From positions 1 to 6,481 of the forward strand of contig JAQBPZ010000104.1 of assembly GCA_028287225.1 (NCBI GenBank): DNA of 6,481 bases. Reading direction: 5' to 3'. Below the pieces are notes generated by a model. The model was not told where the DNA came from, ran no database searches, and worked only from the letters and a program-made list of their open reading frames with translations. Numbering within the stretch: the stretch's first letter is position 1; each line of letters opens with the position of its first letter. This stretch comes from Gemmatimonadota bacterium (lineage in GTDB: Bacteria > Gemmatimonadota > Gemmatimonadetes > Gemmatimonadales > Gemmatimonadaceae). Below are positions 3,931 to 6,481 of this stretch, piece after piece. A program made the position numbers and the translations under genes.

Positions 3931-6481
3931 CTACCGGACGCCCGGTGCCCGCCCCGGGCGGCGCCGGAGCTGGATCGGCGCCACCTCCAGTACGGGCTCG
4001 TCCGCCGTGGCGGTCACCACCACCGTCCGGGACGCGGGAAGAGGCTCGGCGCCGAGCGCATCCAGTGCCGACTGCGCCACCGTCAGGCGATAGGTGCCTG
4101 GCCGGACGCGGCTCACGTAGAAGCTCCCATCCGAGAACGTGACGATGCGCAATGCCTGGCCACCCTCCGCCGGCGTGAGCAGCAGACCGACCCCGCCGAC
4201 CGTCGCGACCGTGCTGTCGCCGTTCAGCCGGCCGGCCAGCTCGCGCGTGCGTACCAGGGGGAAGTCGAGCTGGTTGAACATGCCGGGGGTGGCGCGCACG
4301 ATGGTCCGCCCGCGCGCGAGCATCCACGACGGGTCGCTGAACGCCAGGGTATCGATCGCCACTTCCGACGGCTCGTACGGCACCACGTTCCACATGTGGT
4401 ACGCTCCCGTGGAGTCGGACCGCGTCTGCGCGCCATTCACGTAGACGCGCACGTCGCTGGCGGGCCGGTCCAGCGGCCCGTAGGCGCCGTCACCATCGAG
4501 GTCGTAGTAGACGCGGCCTGCCACCCCGGCCAGCCCCACGCCCGGACCCTCGAACGTCGACGGGCGGTGCGTGCCGTCGAGCGCGGCGGACCCGCTGGCC
4601 GTCACGGCGAGCGATGCCGGCTGCCGCCCAGCGGCCGCGAAGCGCGACGTCAGGCGCGACGTGCCGACGACGCCGTTGTAGCCCACGCTGAGCGTCGGAC
4701 CGGTGCCGCGCTGGAGCCGTGTCGTCACGGCGGCCGCGCCACGAGGCCCCAGCTGCATGGACGTGGACAGCTCCACCGCGTTCAGGGAGTGCGCGTCGAA
4801 AAGCGCCGTGCCGAGGATGGACGAGGAGCGGGCGGTGCGGGTCAGGATGGACAGCACGCTCAGCCCCATCTCGCGCAGGCCGCGCGTTCGGTCCGTCTCG
4901 TACGACATGCCGGCGCTGCCGGCACGCAGGTCGGCGGTGAGCGACATGCGCAGCCGCTCGGGGGTTCCCGACATGACCCCTTCCATCGTGTTGTCCACGC
5001 GCCAGCTCACCACCCGCTGCGCGGAGGCCGGGCGCAGCTGCAGGAGGCCGTTGAAGAGCCAGCGCGTCCCGGCCGCCGCCGCGATGGCCGAGGGCTGGTC
5101 GGCGCCGGGATGCGTTCGCGTGTACGACGCCGAGCCGCCGATGGCGCCCAAGCCACCGTACATGATGCTCGCGCGCTCGAAGCTCGCGCGCGCCGCCTGC
5201 AATTGTCCGTTCCAGCCCGAGTACGTCACCACGCTGATCCCCCCCTCGGGACGGATCCGGGCCGCGCTGTCGGTGGCCTGGCGCTCGGCGCCAGCGGAGG
5301 CGCTGAGCCAGGGCAGCAGGCCGTACGAGAGGTTCGCGAACGCGGTGGACCCGCAGAGCGACGCGCAGCGCCCCGCCCCCGCGACGTATTCCAGCCGGCC
5401 GGGCTTCTGCTGCGACTGCGGGATGAGGTAGTTCAGGTCGCGCACCGTCTCGTCGCCCGTGGGGCTCACGAGGCGGACCTGCACCGGCGTGGCGCCGTAG
5501 CGCAGCGGGACGTAGAGGGGCGCGTTCCGGCCCGGCTCGGAAAACCCGACCAGCTGCCCGTCCTGGTACAGCTCGTACTGCCAGCCCTGCGGCAGGCTGA
5601 GGTCCACGGGGATGTTGCCGAAGAACTGGTCGCTCACGAGCTGCGAGTTGGTGAACGTCACGCCGTGCAGGCTGCGCAGCTGCGCTCCGCCGCCCACGAT
5701 GTCGCCCACCTGCAGCTGTCGCACGTAGCGGTTGTCGGGGAGCCCGCGCCGATAGCTCCACTGACCGCTCGTCGGATGGGAGCCCGCCGCGTCCACGGTG
5801 AGTCCGGTGCCGGCCGAGATGTCGCCGCCGAACAGCGCCGCACCGATGCGCACGTTGCCGCCGGATCCCCCGAAGGCGCCCACGCTTCCGCTGGTCGACG
5901 CATTCCAGTCGAACACCGCGCCGCCCGATCGAGGCACGAAGGGCACGGCGGGGAGCGACGCCGGACCGTCGACGCGTCCCAGCCCAGCGGCGGTGCGCCG
6001 CGCGCGCGCGGCGGCCTGCTCCACGGGGAAGGGCGGTGTGCGGGTCAGCGTCACTGCCAGCTGACCGAGGTCACTGTCCACCACCGCGCCGAGCAGCGTG
6101 GCGATGCGTGTCGTGGCGAGGTAGTAGACGCCGTCCACGCGCACCAGCTCGTCGTCGCGCAGCATCGCGGCGCCCGACGCATCGGTGAGGCGCCGCGAGA
6201 CGAAGCGCAGCGTTGCCGGCCCGGCGGCGCGGGCGCGCTCCACCGTCAGGGTGGAGTCGGTGCGCGTCGCCGGCATCGCCGTGATGGCGAGCACGCGCTC
6301 GATCGGAAGGAGGATGGCCCCCGCTGGCGACAGGAGCCCCGGCATCGTCTCCGCCGCCACCCGGGCGACGCGCAGCTCGAAGATTCCCTGGTCGAAGCCC
6401 GCGGGCAGCGCCTGGGCCCGGGCGACGCGTGCGCCGGCGCAGGCGAGGACGAGCTGCGCCGCGAGCAGGCCCGCGCGACGG
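3931..6481 (-). CDS. Fimbrial-usher-like outer-membrane protein with C-terminal SdrD/Cna-type domains (5' end outside window)
   Basis: Predicted outer-membrane pore that would secrete and assemble fibre subunits. The frame stays open to the right edge, so 849 residues are visible and only the first few are missing. Visible residues 1-24 are the rest of a signal peptide ending near RAQA, before FDQGIFELRV. Residues about 25-160 resemble an usher N-terminal periplasmic domain. Residues about 185-650 show the alternating strands of a beta-barrel. Within this, about 285-350 (LPQGWQYELYQDG to DLNYLIPQ) resembles the usher plug. A close Cys pair (CASLC, 372 and 376) may be a disulfide loop. Residues about 653-720 form an SdrD_B-like sandwich with a calcium-type DLDGDG at 660-665 (bases 4486-4503), and about 747-810 form a Cna_B/carboxypeptidase-regulatory-like sandwich. 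These sit where classical ushers have their two C-terminal beta domains. Length fits the roughly 850-residue usher family. An internal GTG at 6360 would remove the signal peptide and is unlikely to be the start. Identity as an usher rests on pattern, not alignment. Confidence 0.75.
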   Translation of the reverse strand, partial: RRAGLLAAQLVLACAGARVARAQALPAGFDQGIFELRVARVAAETMPGLLSPAGAILLPIERVLAITAMPATRTDSTLTVERARAAGPATLRFVSRRLTDASGAAMLRDDELVRVDGVYYLATTRIATLLGAVVDSDLGQLAVTLTRTPPFPVEQAAARARRTAAGLGRVDGPASLPAVPFVPRSGGAVFDWNASTSGSVGAFGGSGGNVRIGAALFGGDISAGTGLTVDAAGSHPTSGQWSYRRGLPDNRYVRQLQVGDIVGGGAQLRSLHGVTFTNSQLVSDQFFGNIPVDLSLPQGWQYELYQDGQLVGFSEPGRNAPLYVPLRYGATPVQVRLVSPTGDETVRDLNYLIPQSQQKPGRLEYVAGAGRCASLCGSTAFANLSYGLLPWLSASAGAERQATDSAARIRPEGGISVVTYSGWNGQLQAARASFERASIMYGGLGAIGGSASYTRTHPGADQPSAIAAAAGTRWLFNGLLQLRPASAQRVVSWRVDNTMEGVMSGTPERLRMSLTADLRAGSAGMSYETDRTRGLREMGLSVLSILTRTARSSSILGTALFDAHSLNAVELSTSMQLGPRGAAAVTTRLQRGTGPTLSVGYNGVVGTSRLTSRFAAAGRQPASLAVTASGSAALDGTHRPSTFEGPGVGLAGVAGRVYYDLDGDGAYGPLDRPASDVRVYVNGAQTRSDSTGAYHMWNVVPYEPSEVAIDTLAFSDPSWMLARGRTIVRATPGMFNQLDFPLVRTRELAGRLNGDSTVATVGGVGLLLTPAEGGQALRIVTFSDGSFYVSRVRPGTYRLTVAQSALDALGAEPLPASRTVVVTATADEPVLEVAPIQLRRRPGRAPGVR

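Noticed and set aside
4490..5761. Minus-strand 423-codon frame overlapping the usher-like gene
   Set aside because: It is Arg/Ala/Gly-rich noise in another frame of the same strand. The overlapping usher-like frame carries the signal peptide and domains and ends in a coherent C-terminus.

Overview
The window is very GC-rich (about 70% by eye) and carries no rRNA, tRNA, CRISPR array or transposase. Its codon use and protein styles suggest a high-GC soil-type Gram-negative bacterium. An outer-membrane-usher-like protein with C-terminal SdrD/Cna-type beta-sandwiches, next to GAF-HD-GYP and PAS-GGDEF-EAL proteins, would fit Gemmatimonadota. That assignment is an inference from gene style, not something a marker gene here proves.

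Four genes lie head to tail on the minus strand, so transcription runs from the right edge to the left. First is a large usher-like outer-membrane protein (3931-6481). Its signal peptide is visible, but its start codon lies just beyond the right edge. Next, after a 115-bp gap, is a small secreted beta-rich protein (3303-3815) that looks like a fimbrial or coat-type subunit. After a further 79-bp gap, which contains a perfect 9-bp inverted repeat, comes a cytoplasmic coiled-coil/GAF/HD-GYP protein (1808-3223), a predicted c-di-GMP phosphodiesterase. It overlaps by 4 bp (GTGA) a PAS-GGDEF-EAL protein (66-1811), predicted to make and degrade c-di-GMP. A few codons at the left edge (1-69, plus strand) look like the end of a convergent gene whose stop codon overlaps that of the GGDEF-EAL gene inside a shared CTAG.

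The simplest reading is a surface-fibre locus (usher plus subunit) followed by a translationally coupled pair of soluble c-di-GMP enzymes with separate sensory domains. c-di-GMP commonly controls adhesion and fimbriae, so the neighbourhood could be a self-contained adhesion and signalling module. Whether all four genes share one transcript cannot be told from sequence alone, because the inverted repeat between the second and third genes could separate them. The periplasmic chaperone and any tip adhesin expected for such a system are not in the window and would be sought just beyond the right edge.
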